Shown here: in pieces, positions 1 to 10,870 of the stretch | Layout: each line of letters starts with the position of its first letter | Numbering within the stretch: position 1 is the stretch's first letter | Source: Membranipora membranacea | Taxonomy: Eukaryota > Bryozoa > Gymnolaemata > Cheilostomatida > Membraniporidae | Reading direction: 5' to 3' | Length of the DNA: 64,000 nucleotides | Assembly: GCA_914767715.1 (NCBI GenBank) | Contig: OU612068.1 | Span: forward strand, 9,052,001 to 9,116,000 | The notes under the pieces: model-generated | Told to the model about the DNA's origin: nothing | Database searches by the model: none | The model's input: only the letters and a program-made list of their open reading frames with translations | Position numbers and translations under genes: made by a program

Positions 1-164
1 ATTCCATAATAACAGGGCTAATATGTGTAAGCTTTGATAATAATAGATCGAGATTTAGAGAACTTGGTTTCTGCTTCTGCAGAGTACAACAGTGGTATCT
101 TTACTCCAATACAAAAGAGTACATTCTCAGCATTATCAGAGTCAATCAAGATAATCACACCCAT

Positions 165-275
165 CTGAGGCAGGTAGCCAATCAGATGGCTTCGGAATTC
201 CGAGACTCAATTTTGCAGAGATCAGCTCATGCCCAGAGCTGAGCATGCGCAGAATGGTTGATGATGATACAAGCA
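165..275 (+). repeat. Dispersed repeat, partner of 36893-37015
   Basis: Contains gccaatcagatggcttcgga, ttccgagactcaattttgca and gagatcagctcatgcccaga. The high identity to the copy 36.7 kb away suggests fairly recent spread compared with the ITAM-locus duplications. Confidence 0.85.
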
Positions 276-433
276 GTCTTCTGAATAAACCTGCACTATA
301 TGATCAGACTGTATTAATATTGCATCATGGGATACATTTTTCATTTTACTGATTACAAGACATCTAGAGAAGACAACTAATATGTAAGGCAGGAACTCTG
401 ACTACTTACCCATATCTGAGAAGTTGGGTTTTC

Positions 434-482
434 TGTTTCGGAGTTGGGGTTTCAGAGTTGGGGTTTCAGAGTTGGGGTTCTC
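434..482. repeat. 14-bp tandem repeat, about 3 copies
   Basis: The unit gagttggggtttca is repeated nearly perfectly about three times. It lies just upstream of the retroelement and I see no coding role for it. Confidence 0.85.
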
Positions 483-537
483 AGTTATGGATATCCTTCC
501 TATATCTCTTTCTACATTATGTTATAAAATTTCACAC

Positions 538-712
538 ATTGACTTATGTTGACTTGACCAAAGTCAGGACAACTCCCAAGTCAAGTCAAAGTCAATTTTT
601 CATCAAGTCAAGTGTTGTCTATTTGTTTTCGACATCAAGTCAAGTCAAGTCATAGTTTTGTTAAGTCAAGTCGTGACTTTGACTTGACTTGACTTGAAGA
701 TGACTTGACTTA
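538..712. repeat. AAGTC/TGACTT-rich minisatellite with internal inverted copies
   Basis: Short blocks of aagtcaagtc alternate with their complement tgacttgact across about 175 bases, so the stretch can fold on itself. It directly abuts the gag-like frame of the Gypsy element. It may be part of the element's leader or an unrelated satellite. I found no matching copy on the 3' side, so it is not demonstrably an LTR. Confidence 0.75.
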
Positions 713-1736
713 CCATAACTTGGACCCAGGTCTGGCAGAACATGGGGCAGAGTTAGAGGGTTGGAATAGATTTATCAGACGATTTGAAATAGCAGTTATA
801 GGAGCAGGGCTTAAGAACAGCACCGATGCTGAGGGCGCCACTACAAGGGAAAAAGGTAAAGAGGAGGCCCAGAAGGGGTTTGAGGTCAAACAGAGGAAAG
901 CAGCATTGTTGTTAGACAGTATGGGAGAGATAGGAATGGACATATTCGATACCTGGAATATGGATGTGTCAAAAATGCAGTATGACGAGCTGAAAGGGGA
1001 GTTCTCGGCACATTTTCAAAAAAAGGAAAACATAGTAGCAACAAGACATAGATATCTGGCCATAGAAAATAAATTAGAAGGAGAGTTGACAAGTTCATAG
1101 TGAGAGTTGACAGGGCCGCTAGGACTTGCAGGTGGGGGAGCTTAGTGGATGATCTGATCGTACAAGTTGTGATAAAGGGCCTTCACAACGATAAACTCAG
1201 AGCAGAGTTGCTCGGGAAGAAAAACCTAGGTGCGGATAAGGTCAAATCAGTGTGCTTGCGGTTCGAGTCGGCAAAAGCTGCAGCAAACATTATATCCAAG
1301 GACAGTGAAAGTAGTAGGATAGTAAAGCCCGAAAAAGATAGAGTAGAGGAGGATCAAAGAAAACCGATAGGAGAGAACGATCGATTGAGGTTACTATCGT
1401 GGTGGGTTTAGTAGAGGAAACAATAGCTTTAGAAGCCGAGGTGGATTCCGAGGAAGAGGGGGCTCAAGTAGAGGAATAGGCAGGGGCAGGGGCTGTTTCA
1501 TATGCAATAGCGAAAACCACCTGATGAGGGAATGCCCCAGTGCTTACAAGGAAAAGAAAGGCCCAAGATTCGGCAAATGTTACGAATGCGGAGGACCCCA
1601 CTTTGCCAGAGAATGCCCAAAGTCGAAAGATAGAGGAAGTGGGCAGCAGCAAAATAGCAAGGGGCAGGTTAATGCCATAAGCGGATACTCGAGTGATTCG
1701 GAAGAGTCATTGTGACAGTTAAAGAGCAAAATAGGA

Positions 1737-2357
1737 GTGGATAAAGACTTTGAAATACATTTGAAGTGTGATAAGAAAATGGTTAGGTTCTTGGTGGACA
1801 CAGGAGCGGACGTGTCAGTTATAACAGCAACAACCGCAGAGCGATTGGGAGGCAAGGTAGCAAGAACGGAGAGGATATTTACTGGTGCCGATGGGAGCCT
1901 GAAGATGGACATAGTTTCAGCGTGGGGGCAAAAAGTGCCTAGTACGGTGTATGTGATGAAGGGAGCTAGGAATAACTTGATAGGAAAGCCAGAAGTAAGG
2001 AAACTGAGGTTAGTGAAAACTGCTCGTTTGGTAATAGATGAGGTAAACATGAGTAAACATCCTAAATTGTTCGGAAAACTAGGGGTGTTGCCAGATGTAT
2101 TTAGGATAAATCTCAAAGACAACGCAGTTCCATTATGCCTGTGTGGTCCAAGAAGAGTACCGATAGGACTTAGAGAAGCAACAAAGTGTGAACTGGAGAG
2201 GATGGAGAAGTTAGGAGTTATAGAAAAGGTGGAGTCCCCGACCACATGGTGCTTGGGCATGGTAGTAGCGCCCAAGTCGAACGGTAAAGTGAGGTTGAGC
2301 GTTGATCTGACACAGCTGAACAAGAGTGTCCAGAGAGAGCAATTTCCACTGCCTTGA
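1737..2357 (+). pseudogene. Gypsy protease and start of reverse transcriptase
   Basis: This open stretch carries the retropepsin active site LVDTGAD at about residue 20 and a flap-like region. It then enters the N-terminal RT region, with the GVIEKVESPT and VRLSVDLTQLNK landmarks typical of Ty3/Gypsy pol. It is cut by TGA at 2355-2357, inside the RT segment, where related elements read through without a stop. The following open frame resumes in the same frame at once, so this is a point lesion, not a domain boundary. Confidence 0.85.
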
Positions 2358-2405
2358 CTTGAGGATACATTAGCATCACTAGAAGGGAGCAAGTTCTTTA
2401 GTAAG

Positions 2406-3230
2406 ATGGATGCTAATTCAGAATTCTCGCAAATCAGACTAGAGGAAGCTTCCAGAGAATACACGACATTCGTCACGCCTTTGGGTCGGTACCAATACTG
2501 CAAGATGCCCTTCGGAATATCGGCTGCTCCAGAATTTTTCCAACGTCAAATGTATAAGATTCTGGGCGATAGTAAGGGGGTAGTGTGTATGATGGATGAT
2601 ACTCTGGTAGTGGGGAGCACAAAGGAGGAGCACGACAGAAGGTTGGAAGAGGTGTTGAATAAGTTGGAGGGTTCAGGACTAACTTTGAATAAAGATAAAT
2701 GTGAATTTTCGGGGAAGGAGGTTAAATTTTTGGGCCATATATTGAGTAGTGAGGGCATAAAAGTGGACCCGGAAAAAGAGAGAGCGATCAAGGACATGCC
2801 TGCGCCTCAGGATTTGAAGGCGTTAAAACAGTTTCTGGCTATGGTGAATTACCTAGGGAGATTCAGCCCGTTGCTCTCGGAGTTAGAGGTCCCATTGCGT
2901 GAACTGGTGCGGGCCAAGAATGACTGGTGCTGGACATATAGGCAGCAGGAGAGCTTCGACAAGGTTAGGGAAGCAATCGTAAAATTGCCGCCACTGGCCC
3001 TGTTTGACAATGGAAGGAGGCATAGAGTTACGGCTGATGCGAGCGCCCACTCATTAGGGGCAGCATTAATGCAGGAAAATCAGTTTGGAGAATGGCAGCC
3101 GGTAGTAAACGCTTCAAGAAAGATGACGGAGACAGAGCGTAGGTTCGGCCAGATAGAGAAGGAGGCATTGGCAATTACATGGGCCTGTGAGAAGTTCGAT
3201 TTCTACCTAGTTGGAAGAACGCTGAGATAG
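2406..3230 (+). pseudogene. Gypsy reverse transcriptase palm and RNase H
   Basis: The frame starts at KMDANSEFSQI and holds the palm motifs YCKMPFGISAAPE and CMMDDTLVVGS, then LGHILSSEGIKVDPEK, the connection region and an RNase H with TADAS and a final EKEALAITWACEKF. The RT active site reads M-M-D-D where Y-x-D-D is usual; both aspartates remain. The frame ends at 3228 through a shift: in another frame the next residues read ETDHRPLIPLL, the expected RNase H continuation. Confidence 0.9.
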
Positions 3231-3578
3231 AGACAGACCACAGGCCTTTAATCCCGCTGTTAGGCAGTAGGGACTTATCGGATTTGTCTTTAAGAGTCCA
3301 CCTAAGAGAAAGGACAAGAGAGGCAGGTCTACAAGTGAGCAAAACAAGGACCGAGGGAGCTAAGGATACGACTGATAAAGTAGCTGAGACCCCGGCAGGT
3401 GAGAATAGACAAGGTAAGGAACCAATAGTAGGTGGGAGAGAGTCTGGGAGAGTGCGAAAAGAGAAACAGGACCCGGACTATATGTATCATTAACGACCGT
3501 TTCCTGTTGTAGATAAAGAATCGATAGAGATAGGGGTATTGTGGAATAGACTGAGATAGAGATAGAGACAGATAGAAC

Positions 3579-3955
3579 ATGGAACCGGTTACCATCATAG
3601 GAAATAGTATCGTGGAATATATGGAGATAGAGGGGGCGAGAAAGATGTGCAGAAGTGGGGCGACGCTACACCGGATGAAAAGGCAGATAGAGAACGGAGA
3701 AGGGACCAATTTAATAGTGTCGGGCATCCCCGATATCTTTGAGAGAGGGGGCTCGACGGCGATGGGTCGCTAATCGCCATGTACGAGAGGGACCTGGAAT
3801 ATGTGTCGGCGTTGCCGGGGGTTGTGCTATGCCCCATGTACCCGGTAAAATCGATGGTTGATAGACAATGAGAGATAGTACTCAGGTAGATAGAAAAATC
3901 TGCAACCTAAATGCAATCAAAGATGAGGGGACACCTGTAATTACCAAGAACATAA
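3579..3955 (+). pseudogene. Post-pol open frame, SGNH-esterase-like remnant
   Basis: Beginning at ATG 3579 is a frame with GNSIVEYMEIEGA, SGATLHRMKRQI and NLIVSGIPDI. It continues, after a frame change near 3760, with a segment reading CPMYPVK, and then with N-AIKDEGTPVITKNII. The order (GNSIV near the start, a PGA/SGAT turn, LIV-G-NDI-like block, then a late N-x-I-x-GTP block) resembles SGNH-hydrolase-like domains carried by some metazoan retroelements. This assignment is by pattern only. The catalytic His block is not recognisable, and the frame is broken by stops, so the product is not functional. Confidence 0.4.
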
Positions 3956-3961
3956 TAGGAA

Positions 3962-4612
3962 GTGCTCGAAACGGGGCAGCGTTCTTTAACTCGCACCGAT
4001 GAAGCGCACCCGAGCCGAGAGCTGACAATAGAGATGTCGGGAGTATTACATGAATGGATTGAGAATAGGAGGAGGATGGATTTGAGAGACAGGATAGTAA
4101 GGAGACCGGGACAAGAGCGAGAAGCCAGGCAGGAGGAAGCGCTAGATATACTATTGGACCTGGAAGATAGAAGAGTGATTGCGGGAGACGGACCGGAGAA
4201 CCATGAGGAGGCAATGGAACGGATAGAGAGGGAGGAGAATAGGAAGAGGAGAGCGGCCAGGAGAGGGACACAGAGAAGAGAGGAAGAGATCAAGGGGAGA
4301 TTAGAGAGACAGTTGACAAGAGAGTTGAGAGAGAACGAGGAAAGGTACAGAAGAGAGTTGGACGAGGCTAGGAGACAGAGAGATATGGAGGAAGACCAAG
4401 TGAGGGAACGTCGCAGGGATGTAGAGAGACAGGAAGGACAACAATGGGACCGAAGAGAGCGAAACTGGAGAGAGAGAGAGGACGAACCGAGGAGGAGAGA
4501 CAAGAATAGAGTGGAAGGACAGAGAGGAAACGAGAGAGATAGAGAGGAGGAACCTCCAATGAGGTGCGCAGACATCAGAAGAAATGTCTACGAACGGAGG
4601 GATTACATTTGA
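3962..4612 (+). CDS. Highly charged coiled-coil open frame downstream of Gypsy pol
   Basis: This 216-residue frame is almost entirely Arg, Glu, Asp and Gln from about residue 40 onward, with long runs of RRE/ERR-type repeats and no hydrophobic segment. It predicts an extended single helix or coiled coil. The long opposite-strand frames here are shadows of the same purine-rich DNA. It lies between the pol debris and the apparent end of the element near 4.9 kb, so it is probably an accessory frame of the element. An alternative is purine-rich repeat DNA that happens to stay open. I do not recognise a family. Confidence 0.35.
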   Translation: MLETGQRSLTRTDEAHPSRELTIEMSGVLHEWIENRRRMDLRDRIVRRPGQEREARQEEALDILLDLEDRRVIAGDGPENHEEAMERIEREENRKRRAARRGTQRREEEIKGRLERQLTRELRENEERYRRELDEARRQRDMEEDQVRERRRDVERQEGQQWDRRERNWREREDEPRRRDKNRVEGQRGNERDREEEPPMRCADIRRNVYERRDYI

Positions 4613-4880
4613 GCATTAAATAGTGGATAGTGAAGGAGGATGAGATATCGATAGGGAAGGAGAATATGATAGAGATAGAGAAGGAGTTTAAGAAGTTAGA
4701 CAATAGCGGAAAAAGGAAAGAATGGATAGAGAAAGGGAGATGTAGTGTAGTCTGAGATATAAGAACCAAGGTCAAGGAGCTTTAGACAGTGACTACCTGC
4801 AGGGGATAGGAAGGGGGACTTCCGGGATGCGCAAGGGAGATGCGCAAGAGCCACGAGGGTGACAAGAAACCACGTAGAGA

Positions 4881-5189
4881 CTAAGCTGAGCTAGACATAC
4901 TAGAGGGAGCCAAAGGGCTACAGAACTGGTGAGTACCATACACTATAATCTCCTGACATAACCCGATTGCACGAGCATTATAAGACACCAACCTACCTGC
5001 GTGAGAATTCATGATTAACAAGATTGACACTAAAAATGATGCTGCCATAGTTATACGTTTCATTCTAATTGAATGGGAGAAGCCATTCAAACACACATTG
5101 TTAGAATACTCGTACCAAAACCAATAAAAAATTGTAGCAATTATGAAGTCGCTCCTGAGCACTTGTAAAAAAACAGAAAAGCTCGGCAA
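4881..5189 (-). pseudogene. Truncated third copy of the ITAM-gene 5' region (signal-peptide-like exon)
   Basis: Read on the minus strand, an ATG opens MKRITMAASFLVSILLI followed by MNSHA and then a GTAGGT donor (exon end at 4997). The 16-nt block from the second ATG (4997-5012) and several hundred flanking bases match the 20.2-20.8 kb and 27.4-28.0 kb regions. Those regions sit immediately 5' of the transmembrane exons of the two ITAM genes. Here the leader is open and hydrophobic, like a signal peptide or anchor. The expected downstream exons should lie below 4.9 kb, but that space is retroelement sequence. I infer a paralog that lost its 3' half. Confidence 0.5.
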
Positions 5190-5600
5190 TCCATTCTAGA
5201 ATCGATCTGGGATGATGAATCGTTCCAACAAGCAGCAAAAGTTCCAAAATCAAGGGGTACCTGTGAGCAAATAGCACACATTAAATTAATAACTGAGTTT
5301 AATTCTTGTCATTGACAAAAGTAAGTAAGTATCGACGTAACCCGATACAGATATAAGGCTGTCCTGAGTAACACTACCAGAATGCCAGAATACCAGAATG
5401 CTATAACTGAGTGGGGTCCCTGATCTGTCAACTATACTGTTCTAGATATGGAGTTGAGTTTCACTCTGTATATTTACTATAAATCTTTTTCACAAACATA
5501 AATTATCAGGCAGACATGAGCATGAGTATTTTTGTTACCTCAAGATCTTTAAACGGTAAATATAACTCTCGTCTCTAACTAGACTGAGCCTCCAGACTTT

Positions 5601-5617
5601 ACCCCCCCCCCCCCCTC
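5601..5617. repeat. Homopolymer C run
   Basis: An uninterrupted run of C interrupts otherwise AT-rich duplicated sequence. Its length is likely to be unreliable in any assembly. Confidence 0.9.
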
Positions 5618-5904
5618 CGCTCAACGGCCAGCTTACAGCCCACTCGTAGATGGTCAGGAAATTCTGAATACTATAATTGATCGGGCATGAGTATTTTCCT
5701 ACACTTTGTATTTATCGGGCAGGCTTTTTTTAACTATAGTAAACATGACACCAGAAGTATGAATTATGAGCTCAAAAAGCTAAATAATAATTATATGAAC
5801 TTTATTTACCCAATGCTGGTTTACTTACAGCACAAATCAGATCGAAAGTTGGGACATTCTGAATACAAAGGTAACTGGATGAGCATTAAAAGACAACAAC
5901 TTAC

Positions 5905-5920
5905 CTGTGTGATAATTCAT
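5905..5920 (-). other. 16-nt ATG mini-exon, copy in the truncated third locus
   Basis: On the minus strand this reads ATGAATTATCACACAG followed by GTAAGT. It is one of six copies of the same start-plus-donor block in the window. In this copy the upstream frame (MTSSFLVLI) hits a stop before the conserved ATG, so only the short ATG block is shared. Confidence 0.45.
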
Positions 5921-5970
5921 GATTAACTAAATTAAAACCAAAAATGATGATGTCATACATATAGATTCAG

Positions 5971-7248
5971 TCCAATCAAGTTTGAGAAGCAATTCAACAC
6001 AAAATGTAACCGTGCTCAAAAAAATGCTCAGTTCAAGTTTATGAGTATCCATTTTGTTCAGAAAACTTTATGGTTATGTGACACTCCAGAGACTCACTTA
6101 GACTTAGCAAAACATGTAGAATCAAATACACATATTATATTAAATATTATATACTTTCCATTTGGCAGGCAATTTATCATCTTGGAACGATGTTTTTAAT
6201 AATGTGTCCAAAAAATTACAGCAAATTTTCGGGGGAAAGAGGAGAAAAAATTATAACGTATTTTGCTTGTAGGATTGTTTGGCACCAGAATTATTTTACC
6301 CCTTGAGGGTGGGTGACTATCGTGAAGGACTGTCCCAACTCAATATTGAAGGACTCGGCATACATTTAAATGTCTTGTGTCTGTGATATGTTTCCAAAGT
6401 TCAATCCTACGATGACCATGTGTGCAGTGATCAGATTCAGCTGTCTCAGTAAGTTAGTATGACAGCACTCTATGATAAATTGATTTAAAAAAATTAATTC
6501 CATTCTGTCTTTGTCACACGGCCTCATTTGTCATGCTACATCAAAATTGGTTCTCAACTCCACCTTATTAGTCCAAAGTGAGTGAAGATACACAATATGA
6601 ATGGGTGTATGATAACAATATATCTCCTCTTCACTTCCCTGTTTCAACTAAATCCTGTTAAAAGTGAAACAATATAAATATATATATATACACACATTAG
6701 TGCAATAAAGTGTCATATATTATATATCCCACCATTGGTACCCATAAAAACCCTGGACAATGAGTGATTCATAGCCTATATATGAATGACTCAGTAGGGC
6801 AAATCTTTGCATTGGAGTTGTCTGACCATGTCAGGCTATTTTATCTACCATTAATTACTATTGGGTTAAGGATGCCCAACATGATTATTTAAGAGGATTT
6901 AAGACATGATTTTTTGTGGGTCATATAAAATGGCTCCTTATTTTTGAGTGACAATTGATTGGGGCCAAATACACACAGATGACACTTAAAAGCACAGATT
7001 TGAATCTATGTATATATATCTATATATCACAGATTTGTGAAGTTTTGAGTTTTCTCTGAAAAGTTTTGAGTTTTTAAGTTCCAAGACTTTTATGTGATGT
7101 TTCTCTTCCATCAAAAAGTTCAATGCCAATTTTTTTACCTCAGACTGAATGACCTGGAACAGTTCCAGGACATATTTACTGGAGACAAGTATATTCTGGT
7201 TGTCGATGCAGTCAATAAGAGAATTCAATATCTAATCTGTAATGTCGA
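5971..7248. other. Intergenic AT-rich sequence without a supported gene
   Basis: I see only short AT-rich frames, simple repeats (an ATAT run near 6680) and no recognisable domain, RNA or repeat family member. Confidence 0.6.
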
Positions 7249-7707
7249 TTGGTTTTACTTAAAAATTTAGGTTTATTGAGTGCTTTTCTGGCCTCATGCA
7301 TCATAGGAGTTAAATACAGGCATCATTTCAGCATTACCACCCTTCCGCCATTATTGCTACCACTTTGCTCAAATCCGTGCTCATTCGTATTTCAACCAGA
7401 TAAATTGGTTCCCAAATTGCTCACTAAGAATATATGTTGTATGTTTCCATCAATAATTAAACAATATTTGAACGAGACCCTTCACACAACTAGGAGCGAT
7501 CAGATAGTGATTTTTGCTGTTTTTAATTGGATGATCCCCCAGGAACTTCATAGGCTTGCTGACTTTAAGAATTACACAAGCCATGTTGTTCTATTTTGGT
7601 TCACTCCCCCTTATGACATTTCAGTATGTGGACACGATCACAACAATACAAGTCGTGAATGTTGTGACAATGTGTATCACCTAACTACTTCACCATGTCT
7701 CAAATAA
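7249..7707 (+). CDS. Unrecognised secreted-looking open frame (possible exon)
   Basis: This is a 152-codon frame without a good ATG. A possible splice acceptor (TTTAG at 7266-7270) would open it with GLLSAFLASCIIG, a hydrophobic stretch that could end a signal peptide or a membrane segment. The remainder has eight or more cysteines and three N-glycosylation sequons (NET, NYT, NNT). These include ISVCGHDHNNTSRECC near the end, and the last residues are SPCLK and then a stop. The pattern suits an extracellular domain, but I recognise no family and no neighbouring exons. It could equally be a chance frame. Confidence 0.3.
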   Translation: MVLLKNLGLLSAFLASCIIGVKYRHHFSITTLPPLLLPLCSNPCSFVFQPDKLVPKLLTKNICCMFPSIIKQYLNETLHTTRSDQIVIFAVFNWMIPQELHRLADFKNYTSHVVLFWFTPPYDISVCGHDHNNTSRECCDNVYHLTTSPCLK

Positions 7708-7856
7708 CTGATCTGGCAATCACTCTGAATAGAAGAATCTTTCTATGAACACACTCACTACTGTACATGAGCAGTAATTCGACCTCTAATGAGTGGTACT
7801 TCATTTTCAGGCGAGAAGTGACAGACATGGGACGATATAATTGGTTTTGTGACTAG

Positions 7857-10800
7857 GGTCAGATCAATGTCGTCACTGTCGGTACTGACAAGTTCTACTT
7901 ATGTGAGAGACCCCTTCATCTTAGGAAAAGGTAAGTTTAAACTGTATGGAATTATAGCCCAGAGGTTGTCGGCTCTGTGAGGTGAGGTGAAAATGCGAGC
8001 CTTTTCTCATAAAGCCGTTTTATAGTGACATGCCACAGTTTGTCTTTCTTTAAAACAGATGATCTGATTTAATACTTTATTCAGGCTCAGCAGAATGAGA
8101 CTTTTATTAGGAGGCTGCAAATATTGTGTGTCTTCCCTTAATCGCTTTTCTTAATAAAATACACAGCACATTTTCAAATATTATGTTTGTAGCATGAGGA
8201 AAACGGTAGACGTATAAAAATCCACATGCCAACAGTAACAAGAGGTCTGCAGAAACCCAGCACATAATGATGGATTCTTATCACCAACACCAACAGGAAA
8301 AAGCAGCCATCCCTCCTCTCACTGATCGGTTGGTACACGCCCCTCTTGTTTTATCTTTCTCTGTGTTTTTCACTAATTAATAATCCTTAAGTATCACCCA
8401 AAATGTTCTGTGAGGTGAGAGAAAGCTAAGAGTCATACAAATATTTAGCTGGCCCTATGTGCTGGTCTGCTGGGCGTCCAACATCGCAAAATTATTGATA
8501 ACATAGGTTTCATTCTTCATTCAGGATTTGAGGAGAAATCAAGTGTACCAGGGAGTCAATCAGGAGAAGATCTGAATTGTTGATGATGGGCTGAATAGTC
8601 ACCATCGAATGTTTCATGATGGACTCTCAAACTCATCAGTTAAAAGACCAACATCATTTAGGTAATTGGAAATCATGTTTCCTAAAGAGCATGTAATAAT
8701 AATAATAATGTTATTAAATTGTCAGACAGGGGTCTGACAGGTAAATGTTGTCACTGTCAGTACCTATGAATTGAATTTATTCCAAATCCAAGAGAGACAG
8801 ACCATCTTGGCTAAAGATAAGTTAAATCTATATGGTATTGTGGCTCTCTGAAGTTGAATTAAGGCTCAGTGAAGTTGTTATGCCCTTTATATATATTGAC
8901 AATGGCAAGCCTCTCCTCAAATAGCCATTTCACATTTTTATACTCTAATTCTCTTTAAAGGGTACACAAATTTAATTAGCGGTGCTAACCTCACAGTGAT
9001 AAGATGTAGCAAAGTTAATTCTGGTTATATTTTCCAACCGTTTTACCATGCTTATTATTTTTGTTGTAGCAAGAGAAAGTCGGAGGGATACCAAATAATT
9101 GTTACGTTGAGAGATAGATCAGTTGCGATAGATCCACAGAATCTCATCACAGAGAATCCACCAATCATCAAAACAAGCTAGAAGAAAGCAGACCCAAGAC
9201 ACCCCCTGCTTGGTTGGTAATGGCGTCTGATTGTTTCACCTTTTATATGTTACAATTGATCTTGTTACATTGAATGATAAATATGTTATAATATTGCCCC
9301 TTTTTTCAAAATTATATTCGCGTTGAATTGGAGTTTCTTGACTGCAATCCAAGGTCATGACAGTTGCACATTCATCAATCATTTTTCCCTTGTTTTGTTA
9401 AACATTTTCTTTACTAGTCTGGATGAATTAGCCTAGTTGGGCTGTCATATGATACTAAAGCATGGGTAAAAATAATACTCCAAGCATGAGGGCTTTCTCA
9501 ATGATGTAAAATTTACTCATTGAGATGGAGCTTGTGCTGGGCGTCCCAACATTAAAGAAATTATTATAAAGGTCTTGTTTCGTTCTTCTTCCAGGATTTG
9601 AGGAGAAAGTAAAAATACCAGGGAGTCAATAAGAGGCGATCTGAGTATGATGATGATGGGCTCAATAATCTCCATCGTATGTTTCATGATATACTATCAA
9701 TCGCATCAGTTAAAGGACCAGACCTCAGGTAAGGAGGTTTTGTTTCCTCAAGAGCATATAATAATAGTCATAGCATAAAGTATGATAAAGGTTGTCACTG
9801 TCAGTACTGATAAGTTATAGTTATTCCAAATGCAAGAATTAAATGAGTCATAGGTCTAAGCTTGTAGCCTCAGTGAAGGTTTTATGCCCTGCATGCATGT
9901 AAACAGGGACGAGCCTCGCCTCAAATAGCCATTGAATATGTTTATATTCTAGTTCTCTTTATTTATGACAGTTTTGCAAATTTAATCAGAAAAGAATTAA
10001 GCGCACAGTGATAGGATGCAGCAAATTATGTGTCACTGTGTGTTCCTAAAAACGATGCTCATAATGTTTTCAAATCTTTTCAACGCCGGCAATTATGTTT
10101 TTTTGTAGCATGAGAAAATCGGAGGCTACTAAATGGTCCAAATATCGAGAGATCAGTTTCAATAGATCCACAAAACTCGGCCCAGAGAATCATCACTAGA
10201 CAAGCAGGAAAAAATCAGACCCCAGACATCCACTGTTCGGTTGGTTACTGCGCCGTTTGTTTTGTCTGCTTCACCTTTATAGGCTACAAATTAATTTTGT
10301 ACAGTGAATTATTAGTATGTTATCATGTTGCCAATTTTTTTTCCAACCATCTTCACGTTGAAGTTGAGTCTCTTGACTGGAATCATAGGTCATTACAGTT
10401 AAACACTCATCAATCATTTTTTCCTTGTTTATTCAAGTTTGTTTACTAGTCTGGAGTAATCGGCCTAGTTCTGTAGATATAAACGAGAACGCTAAAGCAT
10501 AGTTGAAATTAAATCATTGAATGGCCCTTGTGCTGGGAGTCCTAAATCAAGTTTAGTCAAGTTTGCATGTATTCCAGTTTGCTCCCCTTCTACAGTTTCA
10601 CTGTAGGGAGAAGCAGTTTTGAGTGCAGGCAAACTTGGTCTGTGGGAGTTCCTACATTGTAATGCTATTAAAAAGTTTAATTATTTATGTTCTGTAATCG
10701 TTTTAGGATCTGAGGAGAAATCAAAGAATACCAGAGATTCCATCAGAAGAAGATCTGATGATCTCGATGGTGATGGGTTCGATAACTACCTGTGACTATA

Positions 10801-10870
10801 TTATGATGAACTATCCAAGACATCAGTCGAAAAACTAACATCTTTAAGTAAGCGACATGTTTCCTTGATT
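7857..10870. repeat. Three degenerate tandem units of about 1.05-1.1 kb
   Basis: Shared landmarks recur in the same order in each unit: a ttgtcactgtcagtact block, a tgtagca-agagaaa block (8188, 9064, 10104) and an aggatttgaggagaaa block (8523, 9593, 10705) followed by gaagatctga-gatgatgggct. The second and third anchors are spaced about 1070 and 1110 bases apart. Short frames inside the units, such as SKRKSEGYQIIVTLRDRS in the second and SEEKSKNTRDSIRRRSDD in the third, begin just after good acceptor-like sequences. They are not open in all copies, so coding is not supported. Confidence 0.7.

Larger units (their letters stand above)
705..3493 (+). mobile_element. Degenerate Ty3/Gypsy-type gag-pol, integrase core missing
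   Basis: A gag-like region (from 705) shifts frame near 1085 and returns to the original frame before two Cys-His zinc knuckles. The first knuckle (about 1492-1535) is CX2CX4HX4C; the second is one residue short. After an in-frame TGA at 1713 comes an aspartic protease with LVDTGAD (near 1790), then reverse transcriptase with MPFG and a MMDD active-site variant (near 2595). RNase H follows with TADASAHSLGAAL (near 3030). An in-frame stop at 2355 and a frameshift near 3215 break pol. The RNase H end runs within tens of bases into a charged pol-like C-terminal tail, so the integrase zinc-finger and DDE core are absent. No flanking LTRs were recognised, and the outer limits are uncertain. Confidence 0.9.
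4925..5970 (-). repeat. Duplicated block shared with 20.0-21.2 kb and 27.0-28.1 kb
   Basis: Two sub-copies are visible, around 4960-5420 and 5640-5970. Each contains the CACCAACCTACCTG or equivalent donor complement and the ATTCATGATTAA start block. Non-coding landmarks also match 20.3-20.8 kb, for example gggagaagccattcaaacac, gcttggcaatccattc-like and ccaacaagcagcaaaagttcc. Divergence is considerable, so the duplication is not recent. Confidence 0.75.

Noticed and set aside
1-700. Possible 5' LTR of the Gypsy element
   Set aside because: No segment of 1-700 recurs in the same orientation near 4.6-4.95 kb, so no LTR pair is supported.
1580-2503. Long minus-strand open frame of 307 codons
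   Set aside because: It lies opposite the Gypsy protease and RT, and has no recognisable domain. It is a shadow of the purine-rich coding strand.
3907-4575. Long minus-strand Ser/Leu-rich frames
   Set aside because: They are the complement of the Arg/Glu-rich frame at 3962-4612. The composition is explained by the purine-rich plus strand.
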